Below, one piece after another: positions 51,629-63,939 of a DNA stretch of 64,000 bases. Made by a program: the position numbers and the translations under genes. Numbering within the stretch: position 1 is the first letter of the stretch; each line of letters opens with the position of its first letter. The DNA is taken from contig NC_083656.1 in the NCBI RefSeq assembly GCF_963576545.1, forward strand, positions 5,269,686 through 5,333,685, written 5' to 3'. The notes under the pieces were generated by a model. The model was not told the DNA's origin. It saw only the letters and a program-made list of their open reading frames with translations, and made no database searches. Origin of the DNA: Limanda limanda. Its lineage: Eukaryota; Chordata; Actinopteri; Pleuronectiformes; Pleuronectidae.

Positions 51629-53004
51629 ACGTGCTCACGAAGCAGCGAAGTGTTGCATATTTACAGGATGTGATATATTCAGTTGTGTCGCATGTGGAGC
51701 AGACATTTTGTTGCAGACGATACAAATCAGACTCTGTAGAGTATGGTAGCACTACAGGCGATGGATGGGAGTTCCAGTAAGAAACGGGAGGAACTCCGCT
51801 GACAGAAAACACTTTAACCCACGAGATAATCTCCCCGTCTTGACTGCAGCTCCCTCTATTCCCCTAATTCCTCCTCCTCCTCCTCCCCGGCTCCACATTC
51901 TCCGACAGACCCCCCCGCGGCACAGAGCCACGGCACAGACTCCTCTGCTGTGGGTCCTGGTAGTAAAAAAAAAAAAAAAACATGGCAGCAGATTTTCTTC
52001 ATTAGGTGGGAGTGACTCAGCAAAGCCCCACAGACAGGATCCAGCCAGGGGGAGAAGGGGGCTTTGGAGCCAAACAACAATAATGACAAATAAATGAATA
52101 AATCAGCTAAAAGAGGACGATGACGTGGAAGAGCTCTGATAAAACACACTCTTCACCCCCCCGCCCGTGACCTTGAGTCCTAAAAGGCTCCAGGATCATA
52201 ACGATACAGTCGGAGAAACGACAACGAGACCGTGAATGATATTAAAAGGTCGAGTGGGATGAAACCGAGCCGAGAAACATCTGTTTGTCTTTACTGATTA
52301 ATTTAGATTGTTTGCCTTTTTGAGAGCACGTTAGGAAAGGAAGTCACACTTAATAATTTAAACCCCCCGCTGTCTGTGGACCACTCGAAGTTGAGGGAGC
52401 CCAAGTTTATTGTCTTGAATTCTGGTTTAGTTTAACCTTCACATCCGCCAAACAAACAATTTAGCAAACAATGTGTTTCTGTCTTGGGGCCGTGTCTGGC
52501 CGGCTTTTCTTCGGAGGAACGGAGTCGTCTGGAGTAAGTCTCCCTCAGATTGAAAACTGAGCAGCCCTGGCAGCTGCACATTTTGAGTTTAGCTCAAGTG
52601 CAAAGTGAAAAAAGAAACCGAAAGAGAAGTCAATTTGAAGAACAACAAAAACATGGGATATTTGAGGGGAGCTACAGTGGAGCTACTGCCAGAACGAGAG
52701 CACACACCAGCCTGCTTCCACTTCAGATGCTTTCAGGGCACGACTCCAGCTGGGTCTGGTTCTGAATGGATTTCAATGATACGAACTGTGTGCAGAGGAA
52801 TAATAATGAATGGCATTAGGAAACTAGTCGGTCTTGTTGGATCAAATGTTACACGAGGGAACATAATGTGCTGAGTCGCAGCCAAAGACTCAATATCAAG
52901 ATGGACGATGTGGATGGGACATGAACCAAACAGAAAAGACAAAAAACATTTCAAATAAAAGTAAAGTTTTTGCTCTTATCACACTGGTGTTTGTTCTAGT
53001 TTGG

Positions 53005-53170
53005 TTTTAATAAGTTATTTGATGCTATAACATCGTCAAGGGCGTGTATCAACGGGATTCTGATCATTACAGTCACATCCTCAGTCCAAATTGCAGCGTT
53101 TATCCAGGATCTTTTTGCTTCACTTCTGAATAGCGGAGACACATTATCCATATTTATATTCAGTCGATGA
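53005..53170 (+). repeat. Diverged teleost repeat (GTTATTTGATGCTAT family), copy 1
   Basis: AAGTTATTTGATGCTATAAC, GCAGCGTTTATCCAGGATC, TTTTTGCTTCACTTCTG and TAGCGGAGAC share order and sequence with 56719-56935. Confidence 0.6.
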
Positions 53171-54235
53171 AAGTCCTAATAGCAAAGTCTCAAAATGTCG
53201 CCCTTTCTGTGCGGAGCTCTGCCTCTTTCTCTAACAATCTTCACCATCTTTTATTCTTTTTTCCCTGTTTTTCAGGTCTTTGAATGTGTGCGATAAAAGG
53301 TCTCAGACCTCGGCGGCATTAATTGGGTCCGGCCTGAGCTGTGGGAGAGAGAAGTCGAGGTGGGAGAGAGAACTAAAGGCGGCTTCATCACAGCAATCGT
53401 TACAGCAAGACGGATGAAAAGCATTAGTCACATCAAACGCGGCACTTCCAGTTCAAGGTGGCCGTCCGAGCCGTGACACGAACCGTGAGCGGCCGCACAG
53501 CGCTGTGGGCTGACTGCAATTATCCAAATCAAGCTTATTTATTTAGAGCTAATTCACAACAGTTAATTACAGTACATTTCCCAGAGAATAACCATCTCCA
53601 ACCCCACACGTCTTCAAATAAATTAATGAAATGTCTGCTGAATTAATTGGTATGAGTCATGTGCTCTGCCTTGACAAGATGTCGACAGCGGTGTGAGGGT
53701 GTGAGGTGTCGTGAGGGTGAGTTCTCCAGTGGTACAACCGAGGCCGTGCAGGGGGGGGGGGGCGTCACCCCGGCAACTCACCGCAACGTCACCCCGGGAA
53801 ATAAAATATGAGCAGGGAGCTAGCTGCTTATTATGTATGGTCGGGTTAGCCTGCAGGGCCAGAAGATATTCTGTGATTATAATACTAAATCGGAATCTTA
53901 AAAAGCCATGACTGGGTGAGTACATATCTGCAACTGGGATGAAAATATAAAGGATTTCACAGTCAAGTCCAATAAATCTGAATCGGTATGTGCAACGGCG
54001 AGCTAACCGGGCGAGCCTATTGGTTTGCAGAGTCAGGAAAAGGGGGAGAGATGCCGCCGTCGGTTTCTCGGGGCGGTAATCAATGTTTGGAATCTGAGAG
54101 GACAGGATAGTGAGTGGGCAAGCGAGCTCACACACATACAGACATCGCCAGAGAGAGGCAGAGACAGAGAGAGAGAGAGAGGCACGCAGTACCCGTATGC
54201 ACAGCTGAAGCAATGCTTCATCTGAGGGTGGAAGC

Positions 54236-54253
54236 ACACACACACACACACAC
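54236..54253. repeat. Short (CA)n
   Basis: Nine CA units. Confidence 0.9.
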
Positions 54254-54589
54254 CTCTCTCGTTCCCACTCTCTCTGACCCTGTGTGCCGGCCTCTGTGAA
54301 GGGAAGCCAAGAAGCAGCAGGCTCTCACCGATAATGTGCGTAAGCGGATGCAGCCCATCTCAGGCCCTTCCACAGCTCGGCCAGAATGCTGCTCCAGTGT
54401 GTTAAAAAACACTTAAAAGGCACATTCGACCAGCCGTGTATGATGAGACGCTTTCCTCTGCTCTGGTCACCCGGAGCGGCCACACGCCTTTTGTTTACCG
54501 ATGAGAAATAAAACACAGACGGAGGCTGAATTTAAAATCAAGGAGGTTTCCAATTTGCCCTTTGAGCGAATACAGACACCTGTGAGAAA

Positions 54590-54860
54590 TGATTTAAAGG
54601 AGTCATCTTCCGCTCATATTCAGGTTTGTGAATTTAGTTTGTGCTACTACTTTAAAAGGTTTACAAACTCTAATGCTCAGAAAACATCACTTTTCTCATA
54701 ATGTCCATTGCTGCAGCTCCTCTTTTCAGCCTCTTAGTTTTAGCTCCTGTCTCTTTAAGCCCCTCCCCCCCCTCCAGATAAAGCCTAGTCTACTTGTGCC
54801 AGACTAGCGGCATTATGCAAAGGTTGGGCATCGTGACATCACAGCGGTGCGGAAGTAACG
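54590..54860 (+). repeat. Teleost interspersed repeat
   Basis: AATGATTTAAAGGAGTCATC, AATGCTCAGAAAACATCACT, ATGTCCATTGCTGCAGCTCC and TTAGCTCCTGTCTCTTTAAG follow the block order of a repeat common in percomorph fish. Ends not defined. Confidence 0.45.
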
Positions 54861-55169
54861 GACAATGACAGACAAGCGATTCAGAATCAGAGATTTCTGT
54901 CGGGGAGAGAAGCTCCCTCTACTTTTTTAACTTTTCAGAATTTTTACTTTCACAAAAACAAGGAAAGGAAATTGAAAAATCCTCAAATGTCTCCTGTAAA
55001 TTAAGTGATGTGTTCCTATAATATTAAGCTTAAAATATAAGATTGTCTTGAAAATTGCTTCGTCATAGCTTGATGATAAGAAACCAGAGTTATGATGATT
55101 AGCAGATTATTTTAGTCGTCCTCATCCTGCAAACCTCCTGTGGAATTAACTTAATTTTTAATGACTAAG

Positions 55170-55600
55170 CCTCCTATTAACATTAAAAACTGGTGGCAGG
55201 TGCAGACGCCCCCCCACTGAGTCTCAGTCTGGACGGAGAACCGCCATAAAACTCCATTAATTATATCTAATTTCCAATCAATAATGTATCCTGTAATGGG
55301 GGCCGGCCGTGGCAGAGGCCAGAGTTGCCGGGCGTGCAATAGGATTTATCTCATGTTACCCCAGCAGGGTTCCAAATTAAAACTCATCTGGGAGGAAACC
55401 ACACAGACACAATCATGGAATTAGAGAGGACGCGAGTTTCCCATGGGAGTGCTCTTACTGTGATTACCTGTGACACTGAACTTTCCAGGGAGGCGAGTGA
55501 CTAAGGAAATTTCAGGGGTAAAATCTAATTTCTACTAAAAGCTATCATAAGACACTGTCTTCAAACGGGTAATTGGGACTCAGCCATGGATGAAACACAG
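55170..55600. promoter_or_regulatory. Candidate conserved noncoding element
   Basis: Non-repetitive, with CCATAAAACTCCATTAATTA, TATCTAATTTCCAATCAATAA, GTAATGGGGG, AAATTAAAACTC and GTGATTACCTGTGAC. The AT-rich motif clusters suggest regulatory DNA about 4.5 kb upstream of exon A; untested. Confidence 0.3.
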
Positions 55601-56589
55601 CTCAATTTAGCCGTTACAAAATCCCAGAGCAGCCCGAGCACAGTGAAGCATCTGAAGCGTCGGAGAAAATGACAAATGGACTCTGTCCTGGGGGACGCAC
55701 GTTTCTCGGAGCAATTATGGCAGAATCCAGCTGTCTGACACGGGAAACATGAATGTCAGACCATAATCAAATAAGAAGAGTGGCAGAGGAAGCACTGCAG
55801 CATAAGTGAAGCTGAGTCGTCCGCAATCCACTGATTTCCTCCCGTTTGTTCCTGTTCACATTCTCGCTGTCGGGGGTGCAGGGAGAGGAGGAGTGAGGTG
55901 AGGCGGGGGGAGGGAGGGAGGGTGAGTGGCAGATGGACACATTCATTAAAACAAAATCCCGCTGCAGAAGAGCATCTCCAAACACAGTGGAGAGAATATT
56001 CGCACTTGAAAAAAAACCCAAAAAGCAGGAGTGGAGCTGGAGGCTGGTCCTCCCTCATGTGGCCAGCAGGAGACACCCTGCAGCATCAGACAGGAATGAA
56101 TCACACTCCCATCTCCAGTTTGAGGATGGCCAGGGGAGCGGCGGTCCATAAATCACACTGATATCAATAAGGGGAAGTGTCAGTGCTGGACTCGCAAGGT
56201 GAGAGGGAGCTCGCCGGTAGCAAAGTTTTGCTCCTGCCCCGCCTGCGGTAGATTATTTATCAATCGAGATTAATGCCCCTGCACTCATTGCTTTGCAGGG
56301 AAATGTGGTGATTTCTGGATGATGATGCAGCGAAGGAGGGTGTGATCGCTCACAGAGGAGACGGTGGGTCCCGGGGGGGGCTGAGATTGCTGTCTGACAG
56401 CTCCTCAGCTCTTTATTATGAATTCTTCATGCGAGTGGATCGGAGGTGGACGGCTCAGAGTGCAGGTGTGAGCGCAGCATCGAGATCTGTGGGTCTGCAC
56501 GAGGACAACTTGTTAAAGCAGTCTGTGCATGTACATGGCCCAAACAGTTTCATAGTGAACCAAAAATATCTTCAAACTGCAGTATTTGC

Positions 56590-56705
56590 TCGATGCAGCA
56601 CAAAGTGATTGACTGGATCAATCGTCTTCATCACCCCCTGGTGGCAGGCTGCAATACACGTCATACACCACATGTTAGCAGATGGGACACGCTCCAAATA
56701 TATCT
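56590..56705 (-). mobile_element. CACCAGGGGGTGAT element, minus copy
   Basis: On minus: GTCCCATCTGCTAACATGTG, TATTGCAGCCTGCCACCAGG, GGGTGATGAAGACGATTGAT. Same family as 45440-45572. Confidence 0.6.
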
Positions 56706-56718
56706 TTACTATTTCTTT

Positions 56719-56935
56719 TTAATTGGTTATTTGATGCTATACAGACATTTTGAAACTGAGTCAGACTCGTGATTGGTCAAGTGTGCAAATCAGCAGGCCT
56801 GCAAAACCTTAGCTCCACCCCTCATCTACTGGCTCCATCAACGGCACAAGATGGCAGCGTTCGTGTCCAGGATTTTTTGGCTTCACTTCTGCATACTGGG
56901 AGGAAGCGGAGGACTCCATATTTGTAAACATGGAG
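56719..56935 (+). repeat. Teleost repeat (GTTATTTGATGCTAT family), copy 2
   Basis: GGTTATTTGATGCTATACAG, CTCGTGATTGGTCAAGTGTG, GGCACAAGATGGCAGCGTTC, TTTTTTGGCTTCACTTCTGC and GGGAGGAAGCGGAGGACTCC. Better preserved than copy 1 at 53.0 kb. Confidence 0.65.
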
Positions 56936-59654
56936 ACAGATCCTAACGGCAGGTGTGAGCTAGTAGCCGCTCTGCCCTCCAACGACACATGAGCTGACCT
57001 TTTCTGTCAGCACACCATCTGTGACCCTGACCCCCGAGAGGTCAACGCTAAAGAGCAAAGTCAACATTTGGCACAACCTCATGCTTCCCAGGAACATCTG
57101 TCAAGTCCATGTCTTTAGCTTTTAGCTGATGTTGCCCATCTGATCTTCTGAAGTAATGTAATAGAAGTAGAGCCAGCAAGTTGCGTGTCTGCGTAGGTGA
57201 GTTCTCCTCGTTTCCCCTTTAGCAAGGTCCATACGTCTCAGGCAAAGTCAGCTTTAATTTATTTCTTCTCCCTGGCACAGCCCACATATGGCCAAGTGAA
57301 TTATTATGTGCTGTGGTTATGTCATCTCCCTGTGGGGAAACAGAAGTCCTCCTACACAGGCCAACTGGCACGCAGCTTCATTACCACATCTATGCCCAGT
57401 TTAAACCAGCTTAGACCTCTCTCGCCCTCCTTCAAATCTATTCAAAGGAAGTGACTGGAATAGCCTGTCACCCTATATCAGAGTCACATTGAGCCAAATG
57501 AAGGAGGACGTCATTTATTGTCTTTTACTTTCCCCTGTTTGTTTTAGAGGATGTCTTGGCACAAGCAAACAAAGGCATGACAGGTGCAGAAGATTCCTTC
57601 ACCGAGACAGAGAGCACAGCATAAATTATTTAAATGCAGAAATTGTATTTATTCTCTTGCAGCTTTTTTAAAAGGTCAGTTGCGCCCGTCCCTGTCGTAA
57701 TCTGTCCGATGGCGGACGGAGCAAAAGAAGTCGTTTCTCTGTGATTCTTAATGAAAAAGCTTTTCTTTTTTTTTCACTGAGGAAACCAAAAAGACAAGAG
57801 CGACGGCAGAACTCTGATTTTAATATGTTGTGAATGTGCTACTTCACTGCTTCCCTCGCGCTTGTTTGGTACAATAACACAGGGACTGTGTGCATGAGCA
57901 GCGGTGAATGTGGAAAATAATAAACCAAGCATTGCCACAGAGTGAAGAGAAACACAGTGGAGGACGAAGAGCTGATCTGCATCCTCCTAATTCTGATGAT
58001 TAACAACTGAGGCCATTCCAGTGATTAACGTCAGTGAATAAAACAAGATGCAGACATAGTAGAGTGTTCTTTAAAAGTTTACCACCTACACACAAATGAG
58101 GCTAAATGATGATGTTAAAGGTCAATGACTGTTAAGTGTTGGATTCACCAAGAGAAGGATGGTTAACGGGACAGTTTGATGAATCCTGCTGCTTCCACTC
58201 CTCCTCTTCCTCTTCTTCATCCTGCCTCTCCATCCACAGACCTCACTGCTACACCTGCTGGCCGCTCGGAAGCGCTGCTGCTGCTGCTGCTGCTCTCGTC
58301 CTCATCGACACGCAGAGCAGAGGTGCCAGGACTGGAATTAATGAAATGAGAAATCCAAACCTAATCTAAAATCATTGCCTTTTCATCTTTCGCTGCTGAC
58401 ATATGACACCGAGATGTCCATCACCCACGTCTGACGAGCACGCGGAAAATGTTGTTTTGCATAAATCCCCCTCAGAGGTTTCCATTTGTATGCCTCTGGC
58501 ACGCTGAACCTGTTCAAACAAACGGAGCCGAGCTGCAGGAGGAGGAATGGCTGGGTGTTTGACAGGCAGCTTAAAGGGGCAAACACAGTCATGACACGAA
58601 TAGGGAAGGTCATCCTGCAGAAAGCCACTGACGGCCGGTAATCAACACTGGCAGAGGCGCACATTTGCATCGAGATGGAGGCATTTAAAAATCAGCTGGT
58701 GTCTCTGGTCTGGGGGCGGGAGGAGAAATTACATTCTCAGAATTAAACATCCTGTGGTTCTGTGGCATCTCCTCGTCTCATTCACTCCTCATTTGCTTGC
58801 TAATCATGACTGGAATTCATGTCAGACTAAGATCTCTGTGTGTTCTGGTTAAGTGGAAACTGATGCACTGCAGAAAGGGATTTCCAGAAGGTAAGATGAG
58901 TCTTGTTTCTAGGAAATGAGTCTAAGTTTAGTTTAAAAAGAAAAATAATCTCGCTTTTAAGCAAGTTTTGAGTCAGAAACTTCATCTCATTTTAAATAAA
59001 ACCATCCAACAATAGCTTCATACGATATTCCAGCAAATATTGAGCAATTTGCAACCAGGAACAAACTACTGCAACGATTTGCAAATGATCCCAGGGGAGA
59101 AACCGGATAGTTTCCTATATTTTAAGAGAGCCGCTGCCCCGTGGCAGGTGAAGAGAAGCAGCTGGTGACAACATGTGATACGGGAGGTAACACCAGAGCT
59201 GAACTTCTGACAGGGTGAAGTAGGTAAAAGCCCCCCTGGGCCACAACATGAGGGGCCGCCTGCTCTGGGCTAACTGTGTCAACTGGTTTGTCCTAATTAC
59301 GCTTTAACATTTAATCTGCTGACATGGTAAGAATCGTAAGCTGGGTTCTCCTTAAGGGCCTTATCTTAAAACTCTGTCTTGAATTTTTGATGTACATCAT
59401 TTCACTTTACCTGTTCTCAAGAATTGCAGTGTTGGGAAAATTCACACTCCAAACTGGGCATTAATGGGATTTTTGAAAAATCCATTTGAATGACCAAGGA
59501 CCAGCTGTCCTCTAAAGAAACCATATTTAAATTCACTACATCCAGACTCTGCATCAAATCACACTTCCTCATGAATATTGTTCCCTTTAATCATGATGAT
59601 TGGTTTGATTAAGATCCACGTATTAACAGTGAAGTAAAAAAAAGTGACGAAATT

Positions 59655-59745
59655 AAATTGGTTCTTCCCAGGACGATACCACTTCCTTCCACCAGGTTTC
59701 ATGTTAATCTAGAGTTTTTTGCAAATAAACACACGGACAGACAAA
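59655..59745 (-). mobile_element. High-copy teleost repeat fragment, minus
   Basis: CCTTCCACCAGGTTTCATGT, AGAGTTTTTTGCAAATAAAC and GACAGACAAACAAACAGCA are the complement of the start of the element at 26570-26965. Confidence 0.5.
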
Positions 59746-60461
59746 CAAACAGCAGCTAACATACCCTCTCTGGCGTTGGGAATCAAATCAAAAGATGTTT
59801 GTTCTAACATTCCCACTCATCTTGTCCCGGCTCAGCTGTCACATGGAACCAGTGCCAGTTTAACCTGATGGTAAACCATCGCTCCGTCAGTTCTCTCCAC
59901 CCGACGTAACCAGGCCTCGGATGATATGCAAAAGGGAATAACTACACAACCAAGTAGCAGCCAATATCCCCTGCTAAGTTTTATTAAAATCTCAATGTGC
60001 ACATCCCAGTTGAATCATTTTCTTAAAATGCTCGACCGCGTGTTACTAAGCCCGAGGCCTGTTGAGGACTTGTAGTAACTTCAGCTGCCCACAGATGCGG
60101 AGCTGGACTTCCTTGCCTGAGGCTGTTGTGTATCCACTGCAGCTGAGTGGTTGATGGGCTTATAGCCCGGCTGCTAAGTGGAGTAAAACCACCAGGGGAC
60201 TCCTGAGTGGATTTTCATTGTGAATGTTCACATTTACAAAAGTCTTCCTCTCAAAGTCACTGCGGCCATTTGGACAAACGTTTAAAAAAACTTCGAATCG
60301 ACGTCTGCAGCTGAAATTCATCACAAACCACAAGTCAAAGCTTCAACCATCATTTAAAAAAAATTGCTTGGGCGACAACTTTCACTTGCAAAGCTCAGCT
60401 GCTTCACCTGGCACTGCTGACAAAATAAAACAGAGTCGTATATTTTCTTGTGTTGCACTGC

Positions 60462-60633
60462 GGGGCCGTGGCTCAGGAGGTAGAGCGGGTCGTCCACTAA
60501 CCACAACGTTAGTGGTTTGATTCTCGGCTATTCCAGTCTGAAGGGTCCTAGGGCGAGATGATGTGTTATAGAAATGGGTGAATGTGATTGTGTGGTAGAT
60601 AAGACTGGTAAGTGCTACATATAATTTACCATA
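60462..60633 (+). mobile_element. tRNA-derived SINE with A and B boxes
   Basis: GGGGCCGTGGCTCAGGAGGT carries box A (TGGCTCAGGAGG at 60469-60480) and GGTTTGATTCT at 60514-60524 is box B. The body CCAGTCTGAAGGGTCCTAGG, GGGTGAATGTGA, AGTGCTACATATAATTTACC matches a widespread teleost SINE. It is not a functional tRNA gene, because no cloverleaf with a proper acceptor stem is seen. Confidence 0.75.
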
Positions 60634-61999
60634 AAGCCAAACAAAGCTCCCTATTCATTTCCTTTTTTCTGTGTGAAATTCAGAGACAGCTGAACACTTC
60701 CCCTTGTGTTTGCATCAAATACAAAACCACAGATTCACCTCAACCCTGCAGAGTCATGAGGGACAGGACACCCCAGACGGCTGGAGACCTTCATCAATCA
60801 TGTAGCCTTCAGGAAATGTAAGTAGTTCAAGAAGAGAACTGGAACTCTCAGTTTCCACTCTGTTATTATTTGCCTCATTAAGTAAAGGCCACACATCTTC
60901 GTTCAGAAAGGACAAGACCCGAAACACGAGGTGCTGCCATTGACGTGTTCACATCTCACAACTCTTATATCTTACAACAGAAGAAGAAATGGACAGGTCA
61001 GTCAGGTGAAGGGGAAAGAAGAGGTTGTGTGTTGATTCTTTCTATTCATGACATCCCACAAAGAGTCTGTGAACCCATCACATACACAGCTATGGGCAGC
61101 GATTCATCAGACATTCAGAGGGTTGGTCTGGTTCCAAAACCACAAGAACAGAACAGCTCAATAAGGTTTTTTACCATCCAACCAAACAGGATGAGAGAAT
61201 GAGAGAAAGGAACCCAGAGGCATCCATAATGACATCTGGTGCCGGCCAAATGAGTTTTCTGTCGGCCTTAAACGTGACAGAGAAGCCGGTCCGATTGTCA
61301 AAGTGATTGTTGAAGTCGGCCTCGGTTTTGTTTCACGTCCGTCTGGGGAAATAAGTCTGTGAATTACAACTGGCATGGAATACGAGCCTGGTTCCACTGA
61401 AGCAGAGGCACACTGACTGAGAGAGGAGATGAATCCGTTTCCTGGATGAATTATGTATTGTTCCCGTCCTGTGTTACCGTGCACGCCGCTGTCGTGTTTC
61501 ACACTCGCTCAGTGAAGAACTTCTTTGTCCGCTGCGAATTAGCCGCACCTCTCTTATCTTCTTTCATCTCATCCGCACACAGTTTCAGCGGGAGGCACGT
61601 GTGCTTTTAGCATGCTAATGTCATAATGTAACGGTGGAGAAGAGGCACTGACGGGTTCCATAGATGTACTGTACTACAGGTTTTTATGTAATCACTCTCG
61701 CCTGGGGAAAGAAAAAAGGGATTTAGGTCTACAACCAAGTGCAGCTTTGTCCTTACAAATGGGACGCGTGCCTGTAATGTATTTCTCTCAAGATTTTAGA
61801 AATCGTCCTTTTCTTTTTTCCCTCCATCCATTTCCTCCAGAGCCGGCGATACTACATCACAAAGAGGAGACGCATTAGTGCAGCGATCCCTCCAGGGCTG
61901 TGACTGTGAATCTGGATCTGAGAAGACAGCACAAAGTATAGAGGGAAGTGTGGGCGGGGGGGGAGAAAACATCTTAAATTACTTGCTCTTCCAGTTCAG

Positions 62000-62200
62000 C
62001 CCACCGCCAGATTGCCGACGGGCCGCGCTGACGTTTGATTGAAGGTGCAGACGAGACCACGGGAAACCGAGAGCCAATTAGCGTGCGAGCCGGCCACTGA
62101 CCTCTGATGGCGAGTTGATGGCCACCAATAAATGTCTGTTAGAGCCCAGCCGCTATCGCACCATGTGTCAATCACCCGGCTCACATGGAATAGCGCCATG
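62000..62200. promoter_or_regulatory. Candidate conserved noncoding element
   Basis: GTTTGATTGAAGG, GAGCCAATTAGCG, ACCAATAAATGTC and TGTCAATCACC in unique sequence. Homeobox, PBX and HOX-like cores; function inferred only. Confidence 0.25.
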
Positions 62201-62299
62201 AGCTCGGTTAGAAAGAAACTATATGAAAGAAAGTGAGGAGATGATATAAAGTCTCTTGTTGAGATGTTGAAAGTCGTCTGCGTCATTTTCCCTTCGTCA

Positions 62300-62520
62300 G
62301 TAAAGTGTTTCATTGGCTTTTAATTGAAAGATACTTATCCTGAGTCATTTCATTAAGCGACTTTGATTGTTTTCATGTCAAATTACAATTATTTGCCTCG
62401 TGCCATTATGAGTAATCCACAGTGTTGGGTTGATGAGACTCTGCTGTGGAAATTAATGAGCTATACATACAAGAAAGGGCATCTTCATCCTGTCTGCTCC
62501 TCATTAATTTCACTTAAACA
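62300..62520. promoter_or_regulatory. Candidate conserved noncoding element
   Basis: Multiple TAAT cores (TTTTAATTGAAAG, CATTAAGCGAC, CAAATTACAATTATTT, AAATTAATGAGC, CTCATTAATTTC) in about 200 bp of unique sequence. Confidence 0.3.
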
Positions 62521-62616
62521 AGACAGTGTTCTTCTTAATAGGAGCCCGGCTTCGTCTTCTGGGAGATAATGTCGACTCAACATCAGCTGCACACACGTCT
62601 CCAAGAGGACACGTGT

Positions 62617-62684
62617 CTGAGTGTGTGTGTGTCTGAGTGTGTGTGTGTCTGAGTGTGTGTGTGTGTGTGTCTGTGTGTGTGTGT
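62617..62684. repeat. (TG)n with regular CTGAG interruptions
   Basis: Three CTGAG interruptions separate GTGTGTGTGT runs, making a higher-order repeat of about 20 bp. Confidence 0.95.
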
Positions 62685-63939
62685 GATGAGCGCATGTCAC
62701 ACAGAAGATGATTAAGGAGGCAAATAGACGTCGCACTTCTCCATCTTAAAAATAACTAATCGGGTGAGGGGGCCGAGATATTATGGAGATGGAAACACGC
62801 AGGGTCACCTCCAGTCCTTCGCCCATTGCTGAAGGTCGCAGGCCGACGGATGAGCGCACGCCTTTCATCAGGCCCCCCCGCCGTCCACATTATCAGGCCG
62901 AGCCAGGCCTTGCCGACATCAGCGGAAGAAAAGAAGCCGGCTTCCATTACCCTCTCGAGATGGAAAGTGTCAGCCTACCGCGAGTGTAAATAGTGCAGGA
63001 ACAGTGTGACCGTGGGCAGGGATTGTGGAGATGGAAGAGAATAAGTGAGGATAAATAACCTTCCCCATCGATGGCCGTGTTGGATCGAACCACGCGTACA
63101 CAAGCGTGCATATTTAATTCATTACTGCCGAGGGAACTTGAGACCAATGCAGTAGCGGGCGGAGTTTATAACGTGGGTCAATTTCAGGTGGAATAAAATT
63201 GCTAATCTTTCTGTAATGTCTATTCTGGGACACTCGTCAGAAGTTTCCCTGACTGATGAATAAATTCCGCTGTGTGGTTACAAAAATAACTCGTCGACAG
63301 AAGATCAGAAGAGAAGATAACTGTGAAATCTTGCTTAAACCATCTCAAAGCGTGGACGTGTTTGTCGGCTCACGGTTTTGGTTTCATTGCTGAGCTACAT
63401 AGAGGCAGGCAGCCCAGGAGACAACGCCCTCATGATGGACCCCTGCCAGGCACTTCGTCCACAATATAATTGGCGGTGGTCACCACATGCTTGTCAGCTG
63501 AGGATGTGGGTGGTTTCAGGAGTCACGTGTGTCACTGAGGTGATAAACTTCGGTATCAGAAAAGTCTCCAACTCAAAGTTAATCATCAACAGCTGAAATG
63601 AGTCCCCATCATCATCATCGTTATCACAGAATTTGAGTTAATCTCTTCTTTTTCTTGTTACTCCTACTGAGTGACTGTATCAGAGACTGGATAGGGAGAC
63701 GGACAACTTGTCTCCACTTCCTCCCACTGTCCCGAAATGAAGCCAACATATCCCAGATACCAGCGCTGCCATCTTGCACATTTGGAGCCAGAGTCTGAAC
63801 TGGGTCGTCCAATTGTGAGTCAGTCTCAGCTGTCAATCGTTTTTTTAAAGCATCAAATAACTCATTAAAACTTAGAGAATCTAAAATAACAGACATCATG
63901 TTTGAGAAAGATGGATTTGATGTGTATGTTGACTTTTGA

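Noticed and set aside
53623..54249. 208-residue minus-strand reading frame
   Set aside because: No family resemblance, part in GA/CT repeats, no splice or start context; long by chance.
58136..58369. 77-residue plus frame with poly-Ser and poly-Ala
   Set aside because: Comes from TCC and GCT trinucleotide runs; no splice or start support.
60462..60540. tRNA gene because of A and B boxes
   Set aside because: No intact acceptor stem or cloverleaf, and the downstream body is that of a SINE.
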